Source of the DNA: Brevundimonas viscosa
GTDB lineage: Bacteria; Pseudomonadota; Alphaproteobacteria; Caulobacterales; Caulobacteraceae
DNA length: 64,000 bases
Reading direction: 5' to 3'
Assembly: GCF_900116065.1 (NCBI RefSeq)
Contig: NZ_FOZV01000003.1
Coordinates: 248,001-312,000 of the forward strand
In this document: one piece after another, positions 10,112 through 19,186 of the stretch
Numbering within the stretch: position 1 is the first letter of the stretch
How the letters are laid out: each line of letters opens with the position of its first letter
The notes under the pieces: model-generated
Database searches by the model: none
What the model was told of the DNA's origin: nothing
What the model saw: the letters and a program-made list of their open reading frames with translations, nothing else
Made by a program: the position numbers and the translations under genes

Positions 10112-10139
10112 CCTTGTCTCCGCGATAGACGGAGCAAGG
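10112..10139 (+). promoter_or_regulatory. Hairpin covering the Shine-Dalgarno of the next gene
   Basis: CCTTG-T-CTCCG (10112-10122) can pair with CGGAGCAAGG (10130-10139): ten base pairs with one bulged T and a seven-base loop. The right arm contains the GGAG ribosome-binding site and ends one base before the ATG at 10141, so folding would block initiation. Confidence 0.45.
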
Positions 10140-10140
10140 C

Positions 10141-10710
10141 ATGGCGCGCGCGCAATTCCAGAAGGGCCAGAAGGTCTGGGTCGAGTGCGTCGGCGCCTGG
10201 GCCCAGATCGAGAAGGTCCAGCCGGTCTGGGCCAAGGGCTTCGAGGAGCCGGTCCGCGTCACCTACGACGTCGGGCTGGGCCGCGAATTCCTGGGCCATG
10301 AGCTGATGCTGCCGGTCGAAGACCCGGCCGCGGCGGCCGGACAGAGCTGGCGATTGATGCGGGCCCGCAACAAGTGGCAGACGGCCGAGGACACCGCCCA
10401 TCACCCCTTCCCGGGCACCTATCCGGTGGTTGTCACCGACAAGGCCGACTGGGGCGGCTGGCGGGTGCCGGGCGCAGAATACGACCGCGACCCGGAACAG
10501 ATCGAATTCCAGGCGCGCCTGATCGCCGCCGCGCCGCGGCTGATGGCCCTGGCGGAGCGGCTGACCGCGGCCGTGGACGAGTCGCCGGAAGATGCGCCGC
10601 CCGAGGTCCAGGCGATGGCCCGCGAGGCCCGCGAAATCCTGAAGACGGTCACCGACGTTCTGGCGCCGCCCGCCGCCGAAGGCGCGACGCCGACCCATCG
10701 CGCCGCCTGA
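10141..10710 (+). CDS. Hypothetical protein with N-terminal beta-rich and C-terminal helical part
   Basis: A 189-residue soluble protein. Residues 1-60 look like a small beta-barrel (GQKVWVECVGAWAQIEKV, VRVTYDVGLGREFLGHEL); residues 75-120 hold conserved-looking aromatic residues (WGGWRVPGAEYDRDPEQIEFQ is its most distinctive stretch) and residues 120-175 are helical. I do not recognise a named family. The ATG is right after a GGAGCAAGG site buried in a hairpin. It sits between the CBS gene and a membrane histidine kinase on the same strand, without overlaps, so co-regulation is not shown. Confidence 0.72.
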   Translation: MARAQFQKGQKVWVECVGAWAQIEKVQPVWAKGFEEPVRVTYDVGLGREFLGHELMLPVEDPAAAAGQSWRLMRARNKWQTAEDTAHHPFPGTYPVVVTDKADWGGWRVPGAEYDRDPEQIEFQARLIAAAPRLMALAERLTAAVDESPEDAPPEVQAMAREAREILKTVTDVLAPPAAEGATPTHRAA

Positions 10711-10800
10711 AACGGTTGATGGGAGGATAACCGTCCTCGACACGAATCCGCGACGCAGCCTAGATTCAGCCATCGTCGTCGAATCGTCCGGGAGAGCGCC

Positions 10801-12657
10801 TTGCGGGGTGAAGACCGCCGCATAACACCGCAGGGACGACGGGCCGCCGACCGCGAGAAGGGTCCGCCGGCCTGGCTTCGCATCGCCATCTACGCACTGG
10901 TTCTGGCCATCGCCGCCCACGTGCTGCTGGTGGCCCGCGACGTCGCCGGGCCCAGCCCTGACGGCGTCAGCCTCGCCGACCTGTGGGTGCTGGGACCGCC
11001 GGTCGGCATCGGCCTGTTCACCCTCGTCGTCGTCTTCCTCATGGAGCAGCGCCAGCTCGGCATCAGCCGGGAGTGGGCGGCCTCGGAACGGCGCTTTCGC
11101 GGCGCCGTGGAAGCCGCGCGCTGCGGCGTCTGGGAATGGGACGTCGACGCCGGCGTGGTCACCGTCTCCGACTACATGGCCGAACTGATGGGTCTCGAGC
11201 GCAGCGGCCCGGCCCCGGTGCACCAGTTCCTGGACCGCGTGCACCCGCGCTATCGCGACGCCTTCTCCCACGCCCTGCGCCAGGCCCAGACCTACGGGGT
11301 GTTCGAGGTCAGCTTCCCGGTGCCCGATCCGCAGGGGAGAGCGCGCTGGATCGACGCCCGCGGGCAGGCCCGTGGCGATCGCGGCGACGAGGGCTTCTCC
11401 TCCATCCTCGGCATCGCGCTGGACACCACCGAGGCGCGCCGGGCCAAGGCCCAGGCCCAGGCCGCCGAGAGCCGGCTGCGCGACGGCATCGAGAGCGTCT
11501 CGGACGCCTTCGTGCTGTTCGATCGGCACGGCCGGCTGATCCTGTGCAACCAGGCCTTTCAGGACGCCTTCGGCTTCGAGGCCGGGGTGCTGCGCAAGGG
11601 CGCGCTGAAGGCGGACCTGAACCGCATCGCGGCGCTGGCCATTCGCTCGGACCAGCCGGCGACCGGCGGCCGCGCCGGCGCCCGCGAGGTGGAGTTGCAC
11701 GACGGCCGCTGGCTGCAGCTGGTCGAGCGTTTCACCTCCGACGGGGGCTCGGTCGTGTCGGCGGCCGACATCACGGCGATCAAGCAGAAGGAGGCCGAAC
11801 GCCAGCGGGCGACGGAACGGCTCCACGCCACCATTTCGGAGCTGGAGCAGAGCGAGGAGGAACTTTCGCATCTCGCCCGGAAGTACGAGGTGGCGATGAC
11901 GCGGGCCGAGGCGGCCAACCAGGCCAAATCCGAATTCCTCGCCAACATGAGCCATGAGCTGCGCACACCGCTGAACGCCATCAACGGCTTCTCGGAGATC
12001 ATGGCCGGGGAGATGTTCGGGCCGCTGGGCGACCCGCGCTACAAGGGGTACGCCGCGGACATCCTCAAGTCCGGCCAGCATCTGCTCAGCCTGATCAACG
12101 ACATCCTCGACATGGCCAAGATCGAGGCCGGGAAGATGACGCTGCACTACGAGCGGGTGTCGCTGAAAGAGGTGGTCGAGGACGCCGCACGGCTGATGCG
12201 CGGCCGGATCCAGGAGGCGGGGCTGAACCTGGTGGTCGACGCGCCCGAGTTGCCGGACGTGGAGGCCGATCACCGCGGGCTGAAGCAGGTGCTTCTGAAC
12301 CTCGTCTCGAACGCCGTGAAGTTCACGCCCGAGGGCGGCGACATCGTCATCGCCCTGTCGCAACTGGACGACGACCGCATGCGGGTGGCGGTGACCGATA
12401 CCGGCATCGGCATCGCGCCCGAGGATCTAGACCGGCTGGCGCGCCCCTTCGAACAGGTCGAGGGGCAGCATTCCAAGACCACCCAGGGCACCGGGCTGGG
12501 CCTGGCGCTGACCAAGTCGCTGGTCGACCTGCACGGCGGACGGCTGACAATCGAGAGCGAGCCCGGCCATGGAACCACGGTCAGCTTCGAGCTGCCGATG
12601 CGACGCCCCGCCGCCGACCCGTCCGAGAGCGAGGCCCGTACGCGGGCGGCGGCCTAG
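10801..12657 (+). CDS. Membrane PAS-domain sensor histidine kinase (DivJ/PleC-like)
   Basis: A 618-residue hybrid-free sensor kinase. Two N-terminal membrane helices (about 25-45 and 60-80) are followed by a PAS domain (95-210), a second PAS domain (225-330), a short coiled coil, HisKA with the H-box NMSHELRTPLNAI (phospho-acceptor His385) and a HATPase domain with GTGLGLALTKSLV. The DLGD-like FGPLGDPRYKGYAADI stretch after the H-box is shared with Caulobacter DivJ/PleC-type kinases. No response regulator is adjacent, so the partner is unknown. TTG start with GGGAGAG upstream. Its stop overlaps the convergent stop of the metal-sensor-like gene. Confidence 0.88.
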   Translation: MRGEDRRITPQGRRAADREKGPPAWLRIAIYALVLAIAAHVLLVARDVAGPSPDGVSLADLWVLGPPVGIGLFTLVVVFLMEQRQLGISREWAASERRFRGAVEAARCGVWEWDVDAGVVTVSDYMAELMGLERSGPAPVHQFLDRVHPRYRDAFSHALRQAQTYGVFEVSFPVPDPQGRARWIDARGQARGDRGDEGFSSILGIALDTTEARRAKAQAQAAESRLRDGIESVSDAFVLFDRHGRLILCNQAFQDAFGFEAGVLRKGALKADLNRIAALAIRSDQPATGGRAGAREVELHDGRWLQLVERFTSDGGSVVSAADITAIKQKEAERQRATERLHATISELEQSEEELSHLARKYEVAMTRAEAANQAKSEFLANMSHELRTPLNAINGFSEIMAGEMFGPLGDPRYKGYAADILKSGQHLLSLINDILDMAKIEAGKMTLHYERVSLKEVVEDAARLMRGRIQEAGLNLVVDAPELPDVEADHRGLKQVLLNLVSNAVKFTPEGGDIVIALSQLDDDRMRVAVTDTGIGIAPEDLDRLARPFEQVEGQHSKTTQGTGLGLALTKSLVDLHGGRLTIESEPGHGTTVSFELPMRRPAADPSESEARTRAAA

Positions 12658-13163
12658 GACTTCCCGGCCGGGGCCTGCCCGTCGTCGGAACGTGGTCCCC
12701 GCGCCGCGAAGCGGCCCCGCCGGGTCAGGATCGGCGCGAGAACGGTCCGATCGTCCGGCTCGAGGGTCTCCAGCAGGCCCACCGCGTCCGACTCCAGCCG
12801 CGCCCTGCCGCGCAATTCGGCGGCGCGCGACTGCTCGAGCAGGGCGCGGGCACGGACGGGGTCGAAGTCCTCCGAGCGGACCAGGGCGATGGCCTCGCGA
12901 CGCCTGAGGCGAGACTCCTCGAAGTCCGGCCGCGCCGCCCGGGCGGAGGCGCGGAGCGTCTCCTGCACGCGCTGGCGCACGTCGGAATCCACCCCGGCCA
13001 CCATGGCCATCATCGGCGGGCGCTCGCGCGAGGGGCGGTCAGCGGCCTCGATGCGAGCCTGGACAGATCGCACCCAGACGGTGGCGGTGGCTCCCGCCAC
13101 AAGGGCCAGGAGGTTGAGCGCGACCGAGGCGGCGAGCAGGATCTTCAGCGTCCGTCCGCTCAT
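12654..13163 (-). CDS. Periplasmic heavy-metal-sensor-like protein
   Basis: A 169-residue protein anchored by one N-terminal membrane helix (residues 8-30) with a periplasmic helical hairpin rich in arginine and glutamate, resembling the CnrX/CpxP-like metal_resist family. Known members bind metal or misfolded proteins and control an anti-sigma factor. It is the third gene of an operon: its ATG overlaps the anti-sigma stop by four bases (ATGA). A specific metal cannot be named; there are few histidines or cysteines in the periplasmic part. Confidence 0.72.
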   Translation of the reverse strand: MSGRTLKILLAASVALNLLALVAGATATVWVRSVQARIEAADRPSRERPPMMAMVAGVDSDVRQRVQETLRASARAARPDFEESRLRRREAIALVRSEDFDPVRARALLEQSRAAELRGRARLESDAVGLLETLEPDDRTVLAPILTRRGRFAARGPRSDDGQAPAGKS

Positions 13164-13597
13164 CCCAGCACTTCCGTGTCGTCAACACCGAGCAGGGAGG
13201 CCTGGTAAAGGATGGCGTCGGCCTCGACGTCGGCGGTGAGGTGGGCGCCGAGCATGACCCCGGCCGCTACGCCCGCACAGGCCGCTGCGGCCCAGCCGGC
13301 CCCGAGCGCCAGGCCGAAGCGGTCGAGCCAGCGCCGGCCGCCGCGACGGACGTGCAGCCCGGCCTCCACCGCCGACGCCATCACCCGATCCCGCAGCGAC
13401 GCCGACGGCGCCGCGACGCGCGAGGCGTGCAACAGGGCGTCGACCGCGTCGGCCTCGAGCAGGGCGGGACGCGCGACATCAGGCCGGGCGGCCGCGAAGG
13501 CCTCGGCCGCCGCGCGCTCCCCGGCCGGCCAGCGCCGGACGTCGGCGCCCCAGGCGGCGACCAGGGCGAGAAAACGTTCCGCAGTCATCATCCTCAC
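13160..13597 (-). CDS. Anti-sigma-factor-like membrane protein
   Basis: A 145-residue protein with a cytoplasmic helical N-terminal half (RFLALVAAWGADVRRWP is characteristic) and one membrane helix at about 97-120, ending in a short periplasmic tail. Placement between an ECF sigma gene and a periplasmic sensor, with ATGA overlaps on both sides (13594-13597 and 13160-13163), supports an anti-sigma role by analogy with CnrY-type systems. No zinc-binding HxxxCxxC motif is present, so it is not a ZAS anti-sigma. Start could also be one of the nearby methionines (MRMMTAE). Confidence 0.72.
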   Translation of the reverse strand: MRMMTAERFLALVAAWGADVRRWPAGERAAAEAFAAARPDVARPALLEADAVDALLHASRVAAPSASLRDRVMASAVEAGLHVRRGGRRWLDRFGLALGAGWAAAACAGVAAGVMLGAHLTADVEADAILYQASLLGVDDTEVLG

Positions 13598-14157
13598 GCT
13601 CCTTCAGTCCCCGGCCGCAGGTCGGCCAGGGCGATCCTCAACGCCCGCCGTCCACGCGACAGCAGGCTCTCCAGCGCCTCGACGCTGACCTCCATCAGGG
13701 CGGCGGCCTCGATGTTGGTCAGCTCCTGGTAATGGCACAGCACGATGGCCTCCCGCTGACGGTCCGGCAAACGCGCCAGCGCGGCGTCGACGCGGAACCC
13801 CGTCTCCGCGGCGAGCAGGCCCCGGTCGGGGGCAGGCCCCGGATCCGGGCGATCCGGCGGCGCATCGGTCGGGACTTCCCGGCGGCGGCGCAGGCGATCG
13901 TAGCAGAGGTTCAGGGCCACCCGGTGCAGCCAGGTGTCGAACTTCGCCTTGCCCGGCGTCCAGCGCGGCGCCTGTCGCCAGGCGCGCAGCATCGCCTCCT
14001 GGGCGACGTCCTCGGCCTCGACCGGATCGCCCAGCATGCGTTGGGCCAGCGCCAGCATGCGGGGCAGCTTGCGCGCCACCATGGCCTGGATGGCCGCGGG
14101 GTCGCCCTGACCCACGCGGCGCACCAGATCCTCGTCCGGGTCGGCGATCGGCGCCAA
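13594..14157 (-). CDS. ECF-type RNA polymerase sigma factor
   Basis: A 187-residue sigma-70-family protein. Region 2 (residues about 25-95) contains AEDVAQEAMLRAWRQ and KFDTWLHRVALNLCYDRLRR; region 4 (about 130-180) contains LPDRQREAIVLCHYQELTNIEAA and a helix-turn-helix ending LLSRGRRALR. It should direct polymerase to a small stress regulon, held by the downstream membrane protein. Start is TTG at 14157 behind GAGGGA with short spacing; a later GTG is possible. First gene of a three-gene overlapping operon. Confidence 0.92.
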   Translation of the reverse strand: MAPIADPDEDLVRRVGQGDPAAIQAMVARKLPRMLALAQRMLGDPVEAEDVAQEAMLRAWRQAPRWTPGKAKFDTWLHRVALNLCYDRLRRRREVPTDAPPDRPDPGPAPDRGLLAAETGFRVDAALARLPDRQREAIVLCHYQELTNIEAAALMEVSVEALESLLSRGRRALRIALADLRPGTEGA

Positions 14158-14222
14158 ACGTCCCTCGTGCGACAGTCATCGTGAGGGCTGCGAGGTCGCT
14201 GACCGCCGGGCCCGCCATCTCC

Positions 14223-14813
14223 TTACTCCGAAGACGGCGCCGGCGGCGACGCCTGCGGAGCCATGTGGCCGCGCCCATGCCCGCGCATGCCGTGCCGACC
14301 GACCCGGCGCTCCTCGACCGCCAGATAGCCGTCACGGTCGGCGTCGAGGCGGGCGAAGGCCTCAACGGCGCGGGATTCGATCCCCGCGATCTCGACCGGG
14401 CCGGCCGCGCGCATGCCGGCGTGGGCGCCGCCGCCGTGACGGCCGCGCATGCCGCGCGGGCCGCGGTCGCCGCTCGCGGCGTGGGCGGCATCGAACTCGG
14501 CGCGACTGATGGCTCCGTTGTTGTCGGCGTCCAGGCGGTCGAAGCGGGCGTCGGCGCGGGCGGCGCGGTGCGCCTGACGCATCGCCTGGCGCTCCTCCAT
14601 GCTGACCGAGCCGTCGCCGTTCGCATCGGCGGCGCGCAGCCGGTCGAGGCGACGACCGACGAACTCCGCCTGGCTGAGGCGGCCATCGCCGTCGGCGTCG
14701 GCGCGCATGGTCGGAGCGGCGGGACGGTTCGTCGCCTGCTGGGCGACGGCGACGCCGCCGACGGCGATGAGGGCGAGGGCGGCGAGGCCGCCGAGCAGTG
14801 AAGTCCTGTTCAT
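14223..14813 (-). CDS. Secreted EF-hand protein with four calcium-binding loops
   Basis: A 196-residue exported protein: signal peptide (residues 1-25, VAVAQQ cleavage region) followed by four EF-hand-type loops at about 39-50 (DADGDGRLSQAE), 63-74 (DANGDGSVSMEE), 96-107 (DADNNGAISRAE) and near 160 (DADRDGYLAVEE), separated by a glycine/histidine/arginine-rich linker. Probably periplasmic calcium binding. The start at 14813 has GGAG nine bases upstream; the five-codon-longer ATG at 14828 would place that site inside the gene. It is 65 bases upstream of the sigma gene on the same strand and may share its transcript. Confidence 0.85.
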   Translation of the reverse strand: MNRTSLLGGLAALALIAVGGVAVAQQATNRPAAPTMRADADGDGRLSQAEFVGRRLDRLRAADANGDGSVSMEERQAMRQAHRAARADARFDRLDADNNGAISRAEFDAAHAASGDRGPRGMRGRHGGGAHAGMRAAGPVEIAGIESRAVEAFARLDADRDGYLAVEERRVGRHGMRGHGRGHMAPQASPPAPSSE

Positions 14814-14864
14814 TCCGATGATCTCCATGGCCGCCGCGGCGGCCGGTCATCCCTGTCTGGAGGA

Positions 14865-17771
14865 TCAAACGGACCGAGGCGGAGTCTCCGTCGCGGGCGG
14901 CGGAAGAGCCCTTTCGAAAGCCGTTCTCGCCGCGCCCCGCACCTCGGCCAGCCGCGCCTCGAGGGCCTCGAAGCTGTCGAAGCCGGCCGCGCGGGCGAGG
15001 CGCTGGCGGAACCCTGAAGGCTCGGCCAGCGGATCAGGTCGCTCGTCGAAAGCGGCGGCGAGGACCTGGCCTATGGCCTGCTGCAGCCGCCACGCTTCGG
15101 CCAGTTCCGGCTCGCCGGCCAGCGCCTCGAGCGTCGAGACCGTCAGCGGGCCGCCGGCGGGTGCGCGGGTCAGCTGGTGGACCTGGGCGACGAACTCGGC
15201 GTCGACCTGGCCGCCGGGAACCAGCTTGAGATCCCAGGAACCGCGTGCGGGCCGCTCGCGCGCCATCAGGTCGCGCATGCGCCGGGCGTCGCCGGCGATG
15301 TCCACGCCCGGCCGGGGACGACGGAGGATGGCCTCCAGCGTCGCGGTGACGCGCGCCGCGAAGTCGGCATCGTCGCTCCACACCGCCCGGGCCCGCGTCA
15401 GGGCCATGAACTCCCAGGTGTCGGCCTCGGTCGCGTAGTATTCTTCGACGGCGGACAGGCGCAGCGAAACCGGTCCCTTGGCCCCAGTCGGCCGCAGGCG
15501 CATGTCGACCTCGTAGAGCCCGCCCTCGGCGGTGTGCGCCGAAAGGGCGGCGATCAGCCGCTGGGTGAAGCGAGGATAGAACACGCCGGCGGACCAGCCC
15601 TTGCCCTCGGAGACCGCATCGGGCGGCGCATCGTAGAGCGTCATCAGGTCGAGGTCGGAACTGGCGGTCATCTCGCGCGAGCCGGCCTTGCCCAGCGCCA
15701 CCACCGCCACCGCGCCCCCGGCCAAACCCCCACCCTGGCGGACGGTTTCGGACATGGCGGCGGGAGCGAGCGCGCGCAGGCAGGCGTCGGCCAGCACGGC
15801 GTAGCCGCGGCCGGCGGCCTCCGCGTCGGAGCGGCCGGTGATGACCTGCACGCCGATGCGGAACATCTGCTCGCGGTGGATGCGGCGGACCACGTTCATG
15901 GCCGCCTCGAAGTCCGGCGCCGCGGCGGCGTCGGCGAGCATCTGGGCGACCACGCCGCTGTCCTCATCCAGGGCGCGGGCGAAGCGGGCGTCGAGCATGC
16001 TGTCCAGCGCCGCCGGATAGCGCCCGAGCGCCCGCGCCAGGCGGGGCGCGAAGGCCATGACGCCGACCACCAGCTCGAACAGCCTGGGCTGGGCGAGGAA
16101 CAGGGCCTGGACCTGCACTCCGGCGCTGAGGGCGGAGAAGAAGACGGCGAAGCGGCGGAAGGCGGCGTCCGGGGCGCCGGTGCCGGCCATGGCGTCGAGC
16201 AGCCTGGGGGCGAGACGGGTGAACAACTCGCGGCCGCGGGCGGTGCGGGTGGCCGGGATGCGGCCGTGGTGCCAGCTGCGGATGGCGTCCGCGACGCCCG
16301 AGGGGTCGGAAAAGCCCATGCGCGACAGGGTCCGCAGGGTCTCGGGATCGTTCTCCACCCCGGTGAACACCAGCGAGCCGTAGGGAGAAGAGAGCTCCTC
16401 CTCGCCCTCGAACAGCTCGCCATAGCGGCGGTTCACCCCGGCCAACAACGCCTCGACGCCCGCGTCGAAGCGGGCGAGGTCGCCTTCGCCCGCCAGGGCG
16501 GCCACGGCGCCGCGGCGCGCGGGGTCGAGCGGCAGGTCGTGGGTCTGCTCGTCGTCGAGCATCTGCACCCGGTGCTCAAGGGCGCGAAGTTCGACGTACG
16601 CACGGGTGAGCGCCGCACACACCTCGGCCGAGACGTGGCCGGCGTCGCGCAGGGCGGCCAGGGCCTCGACCGTGCGGGATCGGCGCAGGCCCGGGTTGCG
16701 GCCGCCGAGGATCAGCTGCTGGGTCTGGGCGAAGAACTCGATCTCGCGGATGCCGCCGCGGCCAAGCTTGAGGTTGGCGCCGGCGGCCTCCAGCCCTTCT
16801 CCGGTCTTGTGGACGTGGATCTGACGCTTGATCGACTGGATGTCGAGGATGGCGGGATAGTCGAGGCTGCGCCGCCAGACGAAGGGCCGCAGCGCCTTCA
16901 GGAAGGCCGCGCCGGCGGCGATGTCGCCGAGCATCGGGCGGGCCTTGATGAAGGCGGCGCGCTCCCAGTTCTGGCCGACGCTCTCGTAGTAGGTCAGGGC
17001 GAAGGGGACGGCGACGACCGGCGGGGTCGAGGACGGGTCGGGGCGGAGGCGCAGGTCGACCCGGAAGACGTAGCCCTCGCCGGTGCGCTCCTGCATCAGG
17101 CCGGCGAAGGCCTGGGCCAGGCGGTCGAGGAAGCGCTGCGGTTCGACGCCCGGGGCGAGCGCGCCGGTCAGCACATCGGGATCCCAGAACAGGCTGACGT
17201 CGATGTCGGAGGAGTAGTTGAGCTCGTCCGCCCCGTGCTTGCCCATGGCCAGGCCGAACAGGCCGGGCAGCGGGCCGCGCGGATCGTCCGGGGCGCCGAC
17301 GATCTTTCCGCGCTCGCGCTGGTCGTGAGCCACCGCGGCGAGGGCGGCCCGGGCGGCGACGTCAGCGAAGCGGCTGAGGGCGTCGGTGACGGCGTCGAGG
17401 TCCCAGACGCGCCCGAGATCCGCGAGGGCGGTGAGCAGGTGGAGTTCGCCCTTGAGCCGGCGCAGCGGGGCGCGGAGGTCGTCGGCGCCGCCGCCCAGGG
17501 CCGCAGTGCGGGCGAGGATATCCGCCAGACGCGCGTCGGGGTCGTCGACGAGGACGTTCCGCAGGATGTCGGGCCAGCGGCGGGCGAGGCCGAACAGGTA
17601 GGGGGAGGCGGCGAAGACGGGGACGAGACTCGGCCACGCCGCATCGAGCAGGTCGGACCAGCCGCCCTCCGCGGCCGACTCCGCCAGCCGCTCGCGGGCG
17701 CGCCCGGCGGCGGCGGAGTCGACCACGGGGCCGCAGGCGGCGAGGCGCGTGTGAAGGGGGCCGGGGTTCAC
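14865..17771 (-). CDS. glnE: Bifunctional glutamine synthetase adenylyltransferase/deadenylylase GlnE
   Basis: A 968-residue enzyme that adds AMP to, and removes it from, glutamine synthetase in response to PII signalling. The N-terminal half (deadenylylase) has the nucleotidyltransferase motif NYSSDIDVSLFWDPD and the C-terminal half (adenylyltransferase) has TASSDLDLMTLYD, each followed by a helical regulatory region; length fits the family. GTG start at 17771 overlaps the upstream kinase stop by four bases (GTGA), so it is translationally coupled to a degP-regulator-kinase operon rather than to nitrogen genes. Confidence 0.96.
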   Translation of the reverse strand: MNPGPLHTRLAACGPVVDSAAAGRARERLAESAAEGGWSDLLDAAWPSLVPVFAASPYLFGLARRWPDILRNVLVDDPDARLADILARTAALGGGADDLRAPLRRLKGELHLLTALADLGRVWDLDAVTDALSRFADVAARAALAAVAHDQRERGKIVGAPDDPRGPLPGLFGLAMGKHGADELNYSSDIDVSLFWDPDVLTGALAPGVEPQRFLDRLAQAFAGLMQERTGEGYVFRVDLRLRPDPSSTPPVVAVPFALTYYESVGQNWERAAFIKARPMLGDIAAGAAFLKALRPFVWRRSLDYPAILDIQSIKRQIHVHKTGEGLEAAGANLKLGRGGIREIEFFAQTQQLILGGRNPGLRRSRTVEALAALRDAGHVSAEVCAALTRAYVELRALEHRVQMLDDEQTHDLPLDPARRGAVAALAGEGDLARFDAGVEALLAGVNRRYGELFEGEEELSSPYGSLVFTGVENDPETLRTLSRMGFSDPSGVADAIRSWHHGRIPATRTARGRELFTRLAPRLLDAMAGTGAPDAAFRRFAVFFSALSAGVQVQALFLAQPRLFELVVGVMAFAPRLARALGRYPAALDSMLDARFARALDEDSGVVAQMLADAAAAPDFEAAMNVVRRIHREQMFRIGVQVITGRSDAEAAGRGYAVLADACLRALAPAAMSETVRQGGGLAGGAVAVVALGKAGSREMTASSDLDLMTLYDAPPDAVSEGKGWSAGVFYPRFTQRLIAALSAHTAEGGLYEVDMRLRPTGAKGPVSLRLSAVEEYYATEADTWEFMALTRARAVWSDDADFAARVTATLEAILRRPRPGVDIAGDARRMRDLMARERPARGSWDLKLVPGGQVDAEFVAQVHQLTRAPAGGPLTVSTLEALAGEPELAEAWRLQQAIGQVLAAAFDERPDPLAEPSGFRQRLARAAGFDSFEALEARLAEVRGAARTAFERALPPPATETPPRSV

Positions 17772-19186
17772 GCGTTCGCCGCCGGCGGCAGCACCAGGGC
17801 CACGCGCAGGCCGGGGCCGAAGCCGCCATACGCGCCGGGGCCCTCGTCGAGCTGGATGCGGCCGCCGTGGGCTTCCATCACCGCCCCGACCAGCGACAGG
17901 CCGAGGCCCGAACCGGGCTCGGTGCGACTGTTGTCGAGACGGACGAAGCGTTCGATCACCCGCCCCCGGTCGCCCTCGGGCACGCCGGGGCCGGTGTCGG
18001 TGACGGAGAACTCGATCTCGCCGGACGACCGGCGGCGGGCGCGCAGCATCACGGCTCCGCCCGTCGGCGTGTACTTGATGGCGTTGTCGATGATGTTGGC
18101 CAGGGCCTGCGCCAGGAACGGACGGTTCGCCTCGATCATCAGGCCGCGCTCGATCTCGGCCGAGAACTCCAGTCCCTTGTCCTCGCTCGCCGGCTCGTAG
18201 AGTTCGGCCATGTCAGCGGCGAGATCGGCGGCGTCGAACAGGGTGGGATCGGGCGTGCGGCCCGCGCCGGCGGCGGCCTGCAGGCGGGCGATGGCCAGAA
18301 CGGTGTTGAAGGTCTTGAGCAGGGTGTCGGCCTCGTCCAGCGCCACCTGGAGGGCGTCGACGCCGTCGATCCGGCCCGCCTCGGCGTCGATCAGGGCGAC
18401 CTCCAGCTTGGCCCGCATGCGGGTGAGCGGCGAGCGGAGGTCGTGGGCGATGGCGTCGCCGGCGTGACGGATCGAGGCCATGGAGCCTTCGAGCCGGTCG
18501 AGCATGACGTTGAGGCCCAGGCCGAGCTCGTCCAGCTCATCTCCGGAATTGCGCACCGGCGCGCGGGCCTTGAGATCGCCTTCCTGAACGGCGGTGACCA
18601 CCTTGTTGAGCCGTCCCATCGAGCGCTCGAGATCGCGGCTGACCAGCAAGCCGCCCGCGAGCCCGAGGAGCAGAACGATGCCCATGGCCGCCCAGAGCGC
18701 CTGGGTCAGTCGGGCGAGGTAGGCCTCGGTGTCGCCCATGGAGCGGGCCACGAACAGCATCTCGCCGGACGCCAGCCGCACCTGCACCCCGCGCGCCTGC
18801 GGCCGCGTCACCCGCCCTTCGGGGTCCGTGTCGGTATAGGGATAGGTGATCCACTGCTCGCCCTCGGCGTAGTCCGAGATCGGCGAGGCGTTGAGCGAAC
18901 CGGTGATGACGCTGCCCTCGGCATCCATCAGCAGGTAGAGATAGGGGCTGTCATTCAGCGCGCGGTCGACCAGGGCGCGATTCAGGGCGTCCACCCCCCG
19001 CTCCTTGTAGATGCCCGTCAGGCTCTCCAGCTCGCTGCGCACGGCGGTCTCGGCCCGGGCCCGAGCTTCCGAGGCCGAGGCGACATAGACGTAGCCGAGA
19101 ATGGCGCTGGCCGCCGCCGCGAACAGGGCCAGGAACAGCAGGGTGAGCCGGAAGGGCGTCCGGCGAAGAATGGAAGGGAGGCGCAT
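17768..19186 (-). CDS. Two-component sensor histidine kinase
   Basis: A 472-residue inner-membrane kinase: membrane helix at about 10-32, a periplasmic sensor of roughly 130 residues, second helix at about 165-185, HAMP (about 185-240), HisKA with H-box AIAHDLRSPLTRM (His248), and HATPase with DTGPGVP and GSGLGLSLV. It overlaps its response regulator by one base and glnE by four, and lies downstream of a DegP-type protease, so envelope stress sensing is likely but not proven by the sequence. Confidence 0.92.
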   Translation of the reverse strand: MRLPSILRRTPFRLTLLFLALFAAAASAILGYVYVASASEARARAETAVRSELESLTGIYKERGVDALNRALVDRALNDSPYLYLLMDAEGSVITGSLNASPISDYAEGEQWITYPYTDTDPEGRVTRPQARGVQVRLASGEMLFVARSMGDTEAYLARLTQALWAAMGIVLLLGLAGGLLVSRDLERSMGRLNKVVTAVQEGDLKARAPVRNSGDELDELGLGLNVMLDRLEGSMASIRHAGDAIAHDLRSPLTRMRAKLEVALIDAEAGRIDGVDALQVALDEADTLLKTFNTVLAIARLQAAAGAGRTPDPTLFDAADLAADMAELYEPASEDKGLEFSAEIERGLMIEANRPFLAQALANIIDNAIKYTPTGGAVMLRARRRSSGEIEFSVTDTGPGVPEGDRGRVIERFVRLDNSRTEPGSGLGLSLVGAVMEAHGGRIQLDEGPGAYGGFGPGLRVALVLPPAANA

